From an uncultured Hyphomicrobiales bacterium (lineage in GTDB: Bacteria; Pseudomonadota; Alphaproteobacteria; Rhizobiales; Xanthobacteraceae), in contig CAIRGJ010000064.1 in NCBI GenBank assembly GCA_903878085.1, forward strand, positions 1 through 64,000: 64,000 nt of DNA. Reading direction: 5' to 3'. The notes under the pieces were generated by a model. The model was not told where the DNA came from. It was given only the letters and a program-made list of their open reading frames with translations, and made no database searches. Shown in pieces: positions 45,774 to 55,361 of the stretch. Numbering within the stretch: the first letter of the stretch is position 1; each line of letters begins with the position of its first letter. The translations under genes and the position numbers were made by a program.

Positions 45774-46871
45774 ATGCAGGTCCTCGGCGGCGCACTGGCA
45801 CGATATTTCGGACTGCGCTTCCTGAGCGCGGTGGTGATGGTGTTCGCTGGCATTTTCGTACTGGTGGCGCTGATCGATTACATCGAGATGATGCGCCGCT
45901 CCAGCGACATCCCGAACGTCTCGGCAGTCCTGGTGGCGAAGACCTCATTCTACCGCGTGCCGCAGGTGACCGAGCGCATCATGCCGTTCTGCGTGCTGAT
46001 CGGCGCGATGTCCTGCTATCTGAATTTGTCGCGACGGCTCGAACTGGTGATCGCGCGCGCGGCCGGCATGTCGGCCTGGCAATTCGTATCGCCGGCTTTG
46101 GTGGTGGCCTTCCTGATCGGGATTTTCGCCACCACCGTCTACAATCCGGTCTCCGCCATGCTGCAGGAACAATCGAAGCGTTACGAAGCCGAACTGTTCA
46201 ACCAGAACCCGGCGGGGCTGGGCGGCACCACGTCAAATTCCTGGATCAACCAGCGCTCGAGCGACGGCCAGGCGATCATCGGCGCCAAGTCGAGCCGCGA
46301 TCAGGGCGTGGCGCTCAACGGCGTGATGGTCTTCACCTTCGACCCGGCCGGCCACTTCAAACAGCGCATCGAGGCTCGTGCCGCCACCCTGACGCCCGGC
46401 GTCTGGAAGCTGGAGGATGCCCGGGTCTACGAGCTCGGCGTGTTGCCGAAGGACTATGCCGAGTTCCCGCTCAAGACTACGCTGACGCCGGAGCAGGTTC
46501 GGGAAAGCTTTGCGACGCCGGAAACCGTCCCGTTTTGGGAATTGCCGTCGTATATCGAGCTCGCAGAACACGCAGGACTTGGCGCTGCAGGCTATAGATT
46601 GCAGTTCCAGAAGCTTCTGGCCCGGCCATTTTTGCTCGCCGCCATGGTTTTCCTTGCCGCAGCCGTGAGTCTACGGTTCTTCCGGTTTGGCGGGGTGCAA
46701 AAGATGGTTTTGAGTGGCATGGCCTCCGGCTTTCTGCTTTATGTTTTATCCAAGGTAACCGAGGACTTAGCCAAGGCCGAGCTGATGCACCCTGTGGCAT
46801 CGGCATGGCTGCCTGTGCTTGTCGGGGGACTGACGGGGTTTATTGCGTTGTTGTTCCAGGAGGACGGTTGA
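45774..46871 (+). CDS. lptG: LPS export ABC transporter permease LptG
   Basis: This encodes 365 residues with the same six-helix plus jellyroll layout as LptF. The typical YFGLRFLSAVVMVFAGIF start, LELVIARAAGMSAWQF coupling helix, and C-terminal FFRFGGVQKMVLSGMASGFLLYVLSKV support LptG. It partners LptF in LPS extraction. ATG 45774 is used; a GTG 6 bases earlier is also open. Its stop overlaps the lptD start (TGATG), giving coupling. Confidence 0.92.
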   Translation: MQVLGGALARYFGLRFLSAVVMVFAGIFVLVALIDYIEMMRRSSDIPNVSAVLVAKTSFYRVPQVTERIMPFCVLIGAMSCYLNLSRRLELVIARAAGMSAWQFVSPALVVAFLIGIFATTVYNPVSAMLQEQSKRYEAELFNQNPAGLGGTTSNSWINQRSSDGQAIIGAKSSRDQGVALNGVMVFTFDPAGHFKQRIEARAATLTPGVWKLEDARVYELGVLPKDYAEFPLKTTLTPEQVRESFATPETVPFWELPSYIELAEHAGLGAAGYRLQFQKLLARPFLLAAMVFLAAAVSLRFFRFGGVQKMVLSGMASGFLLYVLSKVTEDLAKAELMHPVASAWLPVLVGGLTGFIALLFQEDG

Positions 46872-49354
46872 TGGCGGGGCTTAGCGCTCCACCCGCAGTG
46901 CGCCGGCCTCACCGCCGTGGCGTTGCGCGTCTTGCTGCCGTCCTCAGCCTTATGGTCTGCGGCGGCTTAATGCTGCCTGCCGCGCTGTCGCCATTCGCGC
47001 CCGCTGTGGCACAAGAACTCGGCTTCCCGGTCCCGCCGCCGATAGGAAAATCCCCGGCCGCGATCGCGCGCGCCGCAAGCAAGCAGATGCTCGTGCAGGC
47101 GCGCGAGATCAACTACGACTACAACAACCACAAGGTTTCGGCGGTCGGTAACGTCCAGATTTATTACGGCGGCAGCACCATCGAGGCTGACCGCGTGATC
47201 TACGACCAGACCACCAAGCGGCTGCACGCCGAAGGCAATGTCCGCCTCACCGAAGAGGAAGGCAAAGTCACCTACGGCGAAATGATGGACCTGTCCGACG
47301 ATTATCGCGACGGCTTCGTCGATTCATTGCGGCTGGACACGCCCGATCAAACGCGCATGGCCGCAACGCGGGCCGATCGCACCAGCGGCAATTACACCGT
47401 GTTCCATAACGGCGTCTACACCGCCTGCGCACCGTGCAAGGACGATCCGAAAAAGCCGCCGCTCTGGCAGGTGAAGGCGTTGCGCATGATCCACGATCAA
47501 AACGAGAAGATGATCTATTTCGAGGACGCGCAACTCGAATTCTTCGGCGTACCGATGGCCTGGCTGCCCTATTTCTCGGCGCCCGATCCGACCGTCAAGC
47601 GCAAGACCGGCTTCCTGATACCATCGATCGGCTCGAGCCGCGTGTACGGACAAGCGGTCGAGATTCCGTATTACTGGGCGTTGGCGCCCGACTACGAAGC
47701 CACGTTCTCGCCGTTGTTCACGACCAGGCAGGGTCCGCTGCTCCAAGGCCAGTTCACCCAGCGCCTGAGCAACGGCTACTATGATATTCGCGCCTCGGGC
47801 ATCCGCCAGCTCGACAAAGAATATTTCGCGCCGGCTAACCCGACCATTAACGCCCCGGGCTACCGCGACTTCCGCGGCAGCATCGAAGCCAAGGGCCAAT
47901 TCGCCATCAACAAGAACTGGCTGTGGGGTTGGGACGCCGTGCTGCTGTCCGACATGGCCTACCTGCAGGATTACAACCCGCACCTGTCTTCCTATCGCTT
48001 TGGCGATCCGTTTACGCAGGCAGCCAACGTGGCCGTCTCGCAACTCTATCTCACCGGCCAGGGCAACCGCAGTTTCTTCGACGCGCGCACGATTTATTTC
48101 CAGGGCTTCTCGGGGGCCGACGTGCAGGGCCAGATTCCGATTATTCGTCCGGTCATCGACTACAACTACGTTTTCGACCGTCCGGTCATCGGCGGCGAGC
48201 TCAGCTTCAATTCGAATTTCACGAGCCTGACCCGCAGTACAGCTAACTTCGATGCCATCACGAAGACGGCGCAGTGCAACACGACCGCCGACGCCGCACG
48301 CAACACCACCGACTGCGTGCTTCGCGGCGTGCCGGGTAATTACAGCCGTTTCACGACGGAAGCGAAATGGCGCGAAAGCGTTACCGACAAATTCGGCCAG
48401 GTGTGGACGCCGTTCGCTTCGGTGCGGGCCGACGCCGCTTCGATACAGGTCAACAACGACCCCGGCGTGTCGAACTTCATCCAGACCGGCGACAGCAATT
48501 TGGTGCGCGCCATGCCGACGGTCGGCCTGGAGTACCGCTACCCGTTCATCAGCACGCATGCTTGGGGCACGCAGACCATCGAGCCGATCGCGCAAGTCAT
48601 CGCGCGGCCGAACGAAACCCAGATCAAACGCTTCCCGAACGAAGACGCCCAGACTTTGGTGTTCGACGACAGCAACCTGTTCCGGGTCGACAAGTTCTCC
48701 GGCTACGACCGCGTCGAAGGCGGCGGCCGCGCCAACTACGGCGCTCAATACACCACCCAGTTCAACCAGGGCGGCTTCGTCAATATGCTGTTCGGGCAGT
48801 CCTATCAGTTGTTCGGCCAGAACTCGTTCGCGCAAGCCTCGACCACCAATACGGGTCTCGACAGCGGCCTCGACAGCCGCGCCTCCGACTATGTGGCGCG
48901 CGCCTCCTACCAGCCCAACGGCACCTATAAGTTCACCACGCGTTTCCGCTTCGACCACAACGATTTCACATTGCAGCGCGCCGAATACGAGGTCAGTGCC
49001 GCCTTCAGCCGGTTCAGCACCAGCCTGCTCTATGGCGACTACGCCGCCCAGCCGGCGCTTGGCTACAACGACCGCCGCCAGGGCTTCCTCGGCATCGCCT
49101 CGGTCAGACTCGACGCCAACTGGCTGCTCCGCGGCTCAGCGCTCTACGACGTCCGCACCCGCGGTTTCACCTCCAACATGATCGGCCTCGCCTACATGGA
49201 CGATTGCTTCATTTTGGCCTTGAATTACATAACTGGCTATACGTATGGCAGCGGTTCGCCGTTGCTCAACCACGCCATCACGCTGCAACTGAGCTTGCGG
49301 ACGCTGGGCGGCACCATGGTCACCCAGTCGCTCGCCCAGCAGCCGCAACAGTGA
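46871..49354 (+). CDS. lptD: LPS-assembly protein LptD (OstA/Imp)
   Basis: This encodes 827 residues. A long signal peptide (LAAVLSLMVCGGLMLPAALS, cleavage near AVAQ) precedes the OstA beta-jellyroll (REINYDYNNHKVSAVGNVQIYY, HAEGNVRLTEEEG) at about residues 75-190. A large outer-membrane beta-barrel follows (from about 230), with the PYFSAPDPTVKRKTGFLIPS segment typical of the family. Together with LptE it inserts LPS into the outer leaflet. GGAGG precedes ATG 46871. It lies with lptF/lptG and a SurA-like chaperone, its assembly factor. Confidence 0.94.
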   Translation: MAGLSAPPAVRRPHRRGVARLAAVLSLMVCGGLMLPAALSPFAPAVAQELGFPVPPPIGKSPAAIARAASKQMLVQAREINYDYNNHKVSAVGNVQIYYGGSTIEADRVIYDQTTKRLHAEGNVRLTEEEGKVTYGEMMDLSDDYRDGFVDSLRLDTPDQTRMAATRADRTSGNYTVFHNGVYTACAPCKDDPKKPPLWQVKALRMIHDQNEKMIYFEDAQLEFFGVPMAWLPYFSAPDPTVKRKTGFLIPSIGSSRVYGQAVEIPYYWALAPDYEATFSPLFTTRQGPLLQGQFTQRLSNGYYDIRASGIRQLDKEYFAPANPTINAPGYRDFRGSIEAKGQFAINKNWLWGWDAVLLSDMAYLQDYNPHLSSYRFGDPFTQAANVAVSQLYLTGQGNRSFFDARTIYFQGFSGADVQGQIPIIRPVIDYNYVFDRPVIGGELSFNSNFTSLTRSTANFDAITKTAQCNTTADAARNTTDCVLRGVPGNYSRFTTEAKWRESVTDKFGQVWTPFASVRADAASIQVNNDPGVSNFIQTGDSNLVRAMPTVGLEYRYPFISTHAWGTQTIEPIAQVIARPNETQIKRFPNEDAQTLVFDDSNLFRVDKFSGYDRVEGGGRANYGAQYTTQFNQGGFVNMLFGQSYQLFGQNSFAQASTTNTGLDSGLDSRASDYVARASYQPNGTYKFTTRFRFDHNDFTLQRAEYEVSAAFSRFSTSLLYGDYAAQPALGYNDRRQGFLGIASVRLDANWLLRGSALYDVRTRGFTSNMIGLAYMDDCFILALNYITGYTYGSGSPLLNHAITLQLSLRTLGGTMVTQSLAQQPQQ

Positions 49355-49412
49355 TCGAAGCGGCCGGTGACGCCGCGCTTCGGCAAAACGACCGCCGGCT
49401 GTATTTGAGACA

Positions 49413-50360
49413 ATGGATATCGCGATGCCGAGAATGCGTCTGAACCTTGGACCTGTCCAACTCTGGCTGGCCTGCGCCGCGATCGCCGCGGCGCTCGCAA
49501 TGCCCGCGCCGGCACGCGCGCAGGTGGTGGTGGTCGCCAACGGTTCGCCGATCACCGAACTCGATATCCAGCAACGCTCGAAGCTGATCAATGCCTCGAT
49601 TCACAGGACCCCGGCGCGGCAGGAAGTCATCAATGAGCTGATCGACGACCGGATCAAGATCGCTAAGGCCCGGACCTACAGCGTCGAAGTCGGCGATGCC
49701 GAGATCGATACAGGCTTCGAGAATATGGCGCGCCGCCAGGGCATGAACGCGCAGCAGTTTGCCCAACTGCTCGAGCGCTCCGGCATCTCGCCCGGCGCCA
49801 TCAAAGCGCGCATGCGGGCCGAACTGTCCTGGAGCCAGCTGGTGCGCGGTAAGTTCGGCTCGTCGTTGCAGATCGGCGAGTCCGACATCGCCAATGCGAT
49901 GCGCGAGCGCAACGAGACCGGGAAAGAGACCGCCGGGTACATATACACGCTCTATCCGATCGTCGTGGTGGCCGACCGCGGCCAAGGCGAGGCCGGGATC
50001 GACGCCAAACGCCGCGAGGCCGAGAACCTGCGCAGCCGCTTCACGACGTGCACCGAGGGGCTCGCTCTGGCGCGCGCATTGCGCAACGTCGCCGTGCGCG
50101 AGCCGGTGCATCGCAGTTCCGCCGACCTGCCCCAGCAGTTGCGCGAATTGCTGGGCAACATGGAAGTCGGCCGCCTGACGACGCCGGAGGTCACCGCGCA
50201 GGGCCTGCAGATGTTCGCGCTGTGCGAAAAGAAACAGAGCAACGGCGAGTCCGCCGCCAAGCGCGAAGTCCGCGAGGAGATCTTCAACAAGCGCTTCGAA
50301 GCCGAAGGCAAGAAGTATCTGGAAGAGATCCGCAAACAGGCCATGATCGAATACAAATGA
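49413..50360 (+). CDS. surA: SurA-like periplasmic chaperone
   Basis: This encodes 315 residues: signal peptide ending ARAQ (about 37), then the SurA N-terminal fold [22 protein letters not shown] and [14 protein letters not shown], helices at about 90-165 and a C-terminal segment. It is shorter than E. coli SurA and its parvulin-type PPIase domain is not obvious, so it may be a chaperone without isomerase activity. Position after lptD and before pdxA-rsmA repeats the widespread surA arrangement. Its stop overlaps pdxA (ATGA). Confidence 0.85.
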   Translation: MDIAMPRMRLNLGPVQLWLACAAIAAALAMPAPARAQVVVVANGSPITELDIQQRSKLINASIHRTPARQEVINELIDDRIKIAKARTYSVEVGDAEIDTGFENMARRQGMNAQQFAQLLERSGISPGAIKARMRAELSWSQLVRGKFGSSLQIGESDIANAMRERNETGKETAGYIYTLYPIVVVADRGQGEAGIDAKRREAENLRSRFTTCTEGLALARALRNVAVREPVHRSSADLPQQLRELLGNMEVGRLTTPEVTAQGLQMFALCEKKQSNGESAAKREVREEIFNKRFEAEGKKYLEEIRKQAMIEYK

Positions 50361-51391
50361 CCGCGCGCGCCCGTCAGCCTTTGGCGTTGACGCTCGGCGA
50401 GCCGGCCGGGATCGGCCCCGATCTGACGCTGGCGCTGTGGCGCCGCCGCGTCGAGTTGGACCTGCCGCCGTTTTACCTGATCGGCGATATCGAATTTCTC
50501 ACGCGGCGGGCGCGCCTGCTCAAGCTGGATGTGGCACTGCACGAGGTCACCCCGGCGCAAGCCAATGCCGCCTTCGAGCGCGCTTTGCCGGTGGTGCCGC
50601 TTGGCCTGGCGGTGACGGCCAGTCCCGGCAAGCCCGACGACAGCAGCGCACCGGCCGCGATCGCATCGATCCGCCGCGCCGTCGACGACGTGCTGGCGGG
50701 CGATGCTTCGGCGGTGGTGACCAACCCCATCGCCAAGAACGTGCTGTACCGCTCGGGCTTTGCCGAGCCCGGCCATACCGAATTCCTGGCGCGGCTGGCC
50801 AGCGAGGCAACCGGCAAGCCGGTGCAGCCGGTGATGATGCTGTGGTCGCCCGAATTGGCGGTGGTGCCGGTGACGATCCATCTGCCGCTGAAGGATGTGG
50901 TCGGCGCGCTAACGACGGATTTGATCGTCGACACCGGGCGGATCGTGGCGCGCGACCTGCGCGCCCGCTTTGGCGTCGCGAGCCCGCGCATTGCGGTGGC
51001 CGGGCTCAATCCGCATGCCGGTGAGGATGGCGCGCTCGGCGAGGAAGACCGCGACATCGTCGCACCGGCGGTGGCGCGGCTCAAGGCCGAGGGCATCGAC
51101 GCCATCGGGCCGCTGCCGGCCGACACCATGTTTCACGAGCGGGCGCGCGCCGGCTACGACGTGGCGATGTGCATGTACCACGACCAGGCGCTGATCCCGA
51201 TCAAGACGCTGGCGTTCGATCACGGCGTCAACGTCACGCTGGGCTTACCCTTCGTGCGCACCTCGCCCGATCACGGCACCGCCTTCGACATTGCCGGCAC
51301 CGGCAAAGCCGATCCGTCAAGCCTGGTGGCGGCGCTGACGCTCGCCGCGCGGCTGGCGGCGACCGCCCCTGCTTTTGCTGCCGCAAAGTAG
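50357..51391 (+). CDS. pdxA: 4-hydroxythreonine-4-phosphate dehydrogenase
   Basis: This encodes 344 residues. Family motifs are [63 protein letters not shown] and the metal-binding [11 protein letters not shown] with [15 protein letters not shown]. It oxidises 4-hydroxythreonine phosphate for pyridoxal phosphate synthesis. ATG 50357 overlaps the surA stop. The next gene is rsmA after palindromic repeat C. Confidence 0.96.
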   Translation: MTARARQPLALTLGEPAGIGPDLTLALWRRRVELDLPPFYLIGDIEFLTRRARLLKLDVALHEVTPAQANAAFERALPVVPLGLAVTASPGKPDDSSAPAAIASIRRAVDDVLAGDASAVVTNPIAKNVLYRSGFAEPGHTEFLARLASEATGKPVQPVMMLWSPELAVVPVTIHLPLKDVVGALTTDLIVDTGRIVARDLRARFGVASPRIAVAGLNPHAGEDGALGEEDRDIVAPAVARLKAEGIDAIGPLPADTMFHERARAGYDVAMCMYHDQALIPIKTLAFDHGVNVTLGLPFVRTSPDHGTAFDIAGTGKADPSSLVAALTLAARLAATAPAFAAAK

Positions 51392-51392
51392 C

Positions 51393-51441
51393 GCGCATGA
51401 TCCCGAAAAGTGTGAAGCGGTTTTCGGATCAGATCATGCGC
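51393..51441. repeat. 49-bp palindromic intergenic repeat, copy C
   Basis: Inverted relative to copy A: GCGCATGATCCCGAAAAGTG opens and GATCATGCGC closes. It nearly fills the gap between the pdxA stop at 51391 and the rsmA start at 51450, so the rsmA ribosome site lies just outside its right arm. Confidence 0.88.
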
Positions 51442-51449
51442 AAAGAGAC

Positions 51450-52301
51450 ATGAGCCAGATCGACGACCTGCCGCCGCTGCGCGAGGTCATCCGCAAGCAC
51501 GGCCTGTCCGCCAAGAAATCGCTCGGCCAGAACTTCCTGCTCGATCTCAATTTGACGGCGCGGATTGCGCGCGCGGCCGCGCCGCTCGAAGGCGCGACCG
51601 TAGTCGAGGTCGGCCCCGGACCCGGCGGGCTGACGCGCGCGCTGCTGACGCTCGGCGCTAAGCGGGTCATCGCCATTGAGCGTGACGAACGCGCGATCGC
51701 CGCGCTGGAAGAGATCGCCGCGCATTATCCGGGCAAACTCGAAATCGTCTCCGGCGACGCCTTGCGCATCGACATGCCGAAACTCGTCGGCGGCGAGCGC
51801 GCCCGCATCGTCGCCAACCTGCCCTACAACATCGCCACCGCGCTGCTGATCGGCTGGCTCACCGCCGAGCCCTGGCCGCCCTGGTACGACATGCTGGTGC
51901 TGATGTTTCAGCGCGAAGTCGCCGAGCGCATCGTCGCCAAAGTTGGCGACGACGCTTACGGCCGGCTGGCGGTGCTGGTCGGCTGGCGCTGCGAAAGCAA
52001 GATCATGTTCGACGTGGCGCCGTCGGCCTTCGTGCCGCCGCCGAACGTGACGTCATCGGTGGTGCGGCTGGTGCCGCGGCCGCAACCGCTCGCCTGCGAC
52101 GGCGTGCTTCTGCAACGGGTGACGGAAGCGGCCTTCGGCCAGCGCCGCAAGATGTTGCGGCAAAGCCTGAAGTCGCTCGGCGTCGATACCTCAGCCTTGC
52201 TGGCAGAAGCCGGCATCGCGCCGACCGCACGCGCCGAAGAAATCGATGTCGCGGGATTTGTGAAGCTGGCGGATGCTTATTCCGCGCAGACCAAGCGCTA
52301 A
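51450..52301 (+). CDS. rsmA: 16S rRNA dimethyltransferase (KsgA)
   Basis: This encodes 283 residues. Features are [22 protein letters not shown]-binding [31 protein letters not shown], the catalytic [11 protein letters not shown], and [12 protein letters not shown] near the end. It methylates two adenines in helix 45 of 16S rRNA during small-subunit maturation. ATG 51450 was chosen because the in-frame upstream codons lie in the palindromic repeat. The stop overlaps the convergent gmk stop. Confidence 0.96.
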   Translation: MSQIDDLPPLREVIRKHGLSAKKSLGQNFLLDLNLTARIARAAAPLEGATVVEVGPGPGGLTRALLTLGAKRVIAIERDERAIAALEEIAAHYPGKLEIVSGDALRIDMPKLVGGERARIVANLPYNIATALLIGWLTAEPWPPWYDMLVLMFQREVAERIVAKVGDDAYGRLAVLVGWRCESKIMFDVAPSAFVPPPNVTSSVVRLVPRPQPLACDGVLLQRVTEAAFGQRRKMLRQSLKSLGVDTSALLAEAGIAPTARAEEIDVAGFVKLADAYSAQTKR

Positions 52302-52954
52302 GGCGCGAGCTTCTTCAGATCGGCCAAAATCTTGCCGGCAAAGGCCTCGATGTCGAGCATCTTGACGCGCTTGAGCCGCTCGGCGGTCAGGATCGCCTGC
52401 AGCCTCGCGAAGCTCTCGTTGAGGTCGCGGTTGACCAGGATGTAGTCGTATTCGCGCCAGTGCGAGATTTCCTCGACGGCGTTCTGCAAACGATGCGCGA
52501 TCACCGACGCGCTGTCCTCGGCGCGGCGCTCCAGCCTTGCCTTCAACTCGTCCGCCGACGGCGGCAGCACGAAGACGGTGACGACGTCGTCGCGCATTTT
52601 TTCGAGCAGCTGCCGCGTGCCTTGCCAGTCGATGTCGAACAAGACGTCGCGGCCGGATGCCAGCGCCTTCTCGACCGGCTCGCGCGGCGTGCCGTAATAA
52701 TTGCTGTGCACCTCGGCCCATTCCAGCAATTCGCCGGAATCGCGCATCACCTCGAATTGCCGCGCCGTGCGGAACAGGTAATGCACGCCGTCGATCTCGC
52801 TCGGCCGCCGCGCGCGCGTCGTCACCGAAATGGACAGCGCGACCTTTTGTTCCTGTTCGAGCAGATTGCGCGTCAGCGTCGTCTTGCCGGCGCCCGACGG
52901 CGAGGACAGCACCAGCATGATGCCCCGGCGGGAGATGTCCGGCTGTTCGCCCAT
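52298..52954 (-). CDS. gmk: guanylate kinase
   Basis: This encodes 218 residues. The P-loop [15 protein letters not shown], the GMP-binding [19 protein letters not shown], and [15 protein letters not shown] with VFVLPPS are canonical. It phosphorylates GMP using ATP. ATG 52954 is the start; a TTG seven codons upstream overlaps the yicC stop. It is downstream of yicC in the same transcript, as in other alphaproteobacteria. Confidence 0.95.
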   Translation of the reverse strand: MGEQPDISRRGIMLVLSSPSGAGKTTLTRNLLEQEQKVALSISVTTRARRPSEIDGVHYLFRTARQFEVMRDSGELLEWAEVHSNYYGTPREPVEKALASGRDVLFDIDWQGTRQLLEKMRDDVVTVFVLPPSADELKARLERRAEDSASVIAHRLQNAVEEISHWREYDYILVNRDLNESFARLQAILTAERLKRVKMLDIEAFAGKILADLKKLAP

Positions 52955-52967
52955 CGCGGGTCTCAGA

Positions 52968-53855
52968 TCATTCAAGGTTCTGCACCTGCTCGCGGAACTG
53001 CTCGACCGTGCTCTTGAGCTCGAGCCCGATATTGGACAGCTCCAGGTCGTTGGCCTTGGCGGTCAGTGTATTGGATTCGCGGTTGAGTTCCTGCGCCAAA
53101 AAATCCAGCCGGCGGCCGACCGGGCCGCCGTCGGCGAGCATCTTGCGCACCTGCGCGACGTGAGAATCGAGCCGGTCAAGTTCCTCGCGGATATCCGCCT
53201 TGGTGGCGATCATGATCGCCTCCTGGTGCAGGCGGTCGCTGTCGAACCGTGCCGAGGCCGACAGCAGCGTCTCGATCTGCTCGGCGAGCCGGGCCTTGAT
53301 CGCTTCCGGCTTGCGGCCGGGCGCGGCCTCGGCGCGCGCCGCGAGCGCGGCGATCTCGTCGAGCCGCGCCGTCAGCAGGCGGCCGAGCGTTGAGCCTTCC
53401 TCGCGCCGCATCGCGATCAGATCGGCGAGCAGTTTGTCGAAGCCGGCGACGATGGCCTTCTCGGCGGCGGCGCGATCCTCTTCACGCTCGTCCTCTTCGG
53501 TGATTTCGATCACGCCCTTGAGCGACAGAATGCCGTCCAACGTCGGCTTGGTGGCGTCGACCTTGCCTTCGAGCGACTTGAGCGTCGCCAGCACGGCGTT
53601 GAGCACCGGCTCGTTGACCTTGACGGTCGGCAACACGCCTTTGCGCTCGACGGTCAAATTGGCATAGACGGTGCCGCGCGACAGTTTTTCGGTGGCGTTC
53701 TTGCGCGCCGGCACTTCGATTGCGTCCCAGCCCTGCGGCAGCCGCAAGCGCAGATCGAGGCCCTTGGCGTTGACTGACTTGATCTCCCAGCTCCAGGCAT
53801 AGGAGCCGACGACGCCGTGGCCGCGCGCGAAGCCGGTCATGCTCGACAATGCCAT
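52968..53855 (-). CDS. YicC family endoribonuclease-like protein
   Basis: This encodes 295 residues with the N-terminal SSMTGFARGHG and C-terminal region DIREELDRLDSHVAQVRKML and GRRLDFLAQELNRESNTL, both highly conserved in YicC/YloC (DUF1732). E. coli YicC is reported to be an endoribonuclease adaptor affecting small RNA stability. The protein is cytoplasmic. Its stop overlaps the upstream part of gmk, consistent with co-transcription. Confidence 0.93.
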   Translation of the reverse strand: MALSSMTGFARGHGVVGSYAWSWEIKSVNAKGLDLRLRLPQGWDAIEVPARKNATEKLSRGTVYANLTVERKGVLPTVKVNEPVLNAVLATLKSLEGKVDATKPTLDGILSLKGVIEITEEDEREEDRAAAEKAIVAGFDKLLADLIAMRREEGSTLGRLLTARLDEIAALAARAEAAPGRKPEAIKARLAEQIETLLSASARFDSDRLHQEAIMIATKADIREELDRLDSHVAQVRKMLADGGPVGRRLDFLAQELNRESNTLTAKANDLELSNIGLELKSTVEQFREQVQNLE

Positions 53856-53931
53856 CGCGATAATTCTCGTCAGGTTGAAAGCGGAAAGTGCGGCGACCTT
53901 AGCGGCGGCCCTCGGCCGTCACAAGACCGGA

Positions 53932-55137
53932 TTACTTTTTAGCGGCGCCGTTCTTTGGCGCCGAGCTGACGGGCGCGGTATCGGCCGGCGGCGCGTTGCC
54001 GTGTTCGATCGCGCGCAGCCGCGCCACGTTCTTCTGATGCTCGGCGTAGCTGTCGGCGAAAGCATGGCCGCCGGTGCCGTCGGCGACGAAGTACAGTTCC
54101 TTGGTGCGCGCCGGATTGGCGGCGGCCTCGAGCGAAGCGCGGCCCGGATTGGCGATCGGGCCCGGCGGCAGGCCGTCGATAACGTAGGTATTGTACGGCG
54201 TCGCCTGATCGATCTCGCTGCGCAGAATCGGCCGGCCGAGCGCACCTTTGCCGCCGGTCAGGCCGTAGATGATGGTCGGATCGGACTGCAGCCGCATCTT
54301 GGTCTTGAGCCGGTTGATGAAGACGGCGGCGACCCGCGTGCGTTCTTCCGCCTTGCCGGTTTCCTTTTCGACGATCGAGGCCATGGTGACGAGCTGCTCG
54401 GGCGTCTTGTACGGCAGGTCGGAGGCGCGGTGCTCCCAGACTTCCTGCAACACGCGCTTGTGGCCCTGCTGCATGCGCTGGACGATCTGGTCGCGCGGCA
54501 TGCCGAGCGTGAAGCGGTACGTCTCAGGCAGCAGTGTGCCTTCGCGCGGGATTTCCTTGATCTGGCCGGACAGCGCGGTGTTTTCCAACAGCCGCGCCAC
54601 GATCTGCTCCGACGTCAGCCCCTCGGCCACCGTGAAGGCGTGCTGCACCACTTTGTTTTCGATGATGGTGTTGACCACGTCGGCGAGGCTGGCGTTCTTG
54701 GTGAACTGATATTCGCCGTATTTGAGCTCGCTGCCGGCTTTGAGCACGACCACACCGCCCATGAACACCCAGGGCTGGTCGATCACACCTTCTCGCTGCA
54801 GGATATCGGCGATATCTCTGACACCGGCGCCGCGCGGAATGTTGACGACCTTGTCCTCGACCAGTGGACCGGACGCTTCGAAACGCTGCTTGCCGATGAA
54901 CAGCGCGCCGGCAACGACAACTGAGACGATGATCAGCGTGGTGAAGACCGCATTGCCGACGATCACCAGCGGATGGCGCACGCGCTTGGAGCGGCGGCGC
55001 GGCATCGGCACCCGTTCCGGCTCGAGTGCGGCGCGCGGGCTGCGCAGCAATTTGTTCGACGGCGGCGGCGCGGCGGCGCCATTCGGGATGGGCGCGCGGC
55101 CGTTGCCGTTGTCTGGCGGTACCGAATTCAAACGCAC
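53932..55137 (-). CDS. mltG: endolytic murein transglycosylase MltG
   Basis: This encodes 401 residues. A disordered N-terminus carrying RRRSKRVRHP is followed by one membrane helix (about 56-78), a LysM-like subdomain, and the catalytic YceG core with VTMASIVEKETG (active-site Glu), LQSDPTIIYG and YNTYVIDGLPPGPIANPG. MltG releases growing glycan strands at the inner membrane. The GTG at 55137 is the start. It lies after fabF in the same direction, with palindromic repeat D between. Confidence 0.94.
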   Translation of the reverse strand: MRLNSVPPDNGNGRAPIPNGAAAPPPSNKLLRSPRAALEPERVPMPRRRSKRVRHPLVIVGNAVFTTLIIVSVVVAGALFIGKQRFEASGPLVEDKVVNIPRGAGVRDIADILQREGVIDQPWVFMGGVVVLKAGSELKYGEYQFTKNASLADVVNTIIENKVVQHAFTVAEGLTSEQIVARLLENTALSGQIKEIPREGTLLPETYRFTLGMPRDQIVQRMQQGHKRVLQEVWEHRASDLPYKTPEQLVTMASIVEKETGKAEERTRVAAVFINRLKTKMRLQSDPTIIYGLTGGKGALGRPILRSEIDQATPYNTYVIDGLPPGPIANPGRASLEAAANPARTKELYFVADGTGGHAFADSYAEHQKNVARLRAIEHGNAPPADTAPVSSAPKNGAAKK

Positions 55138-55192
55138 GCTCCCGCAGTCGGCTCAGGCACGCTCACTTCAACACACTCCATACTGTTGCCTG

Positions 55193-55241
55193 CCGCATGA
55201 TCTTGTCCGAAAACCTGTCCCTGCTTTTCGGCATCATGCGC
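55193..55241. repeat. 49-bp palindromic intergenic repeat, copy D
   Basis: CCGCATGATC and GCATCATGCG/CGC close the stem, with CCGAAAAC and CTTTTCGG inside. It lies between fabF and mltG. It differs from copy A at several loop and arm positions, which suggests an older or decaying copy. Confidence 0.82.
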
Positions 55242-55361
55242 GCCGCCGCGCGGCTGAGAATCGGAAAATATCAGAAGTTTTCGCAGGTTAGGGAGAATTA
55301 TGGCGAAAGCTGGGGATGGCCAAAGCGTCGCCCCGCGGATCATTTTTTCCGCGCATGCGGG

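Noticed and set aside
47324-48958. Minus-strand open frame of 544 codons
   Set aside because: Antisense to lptD; composition is that of a shadow frame.
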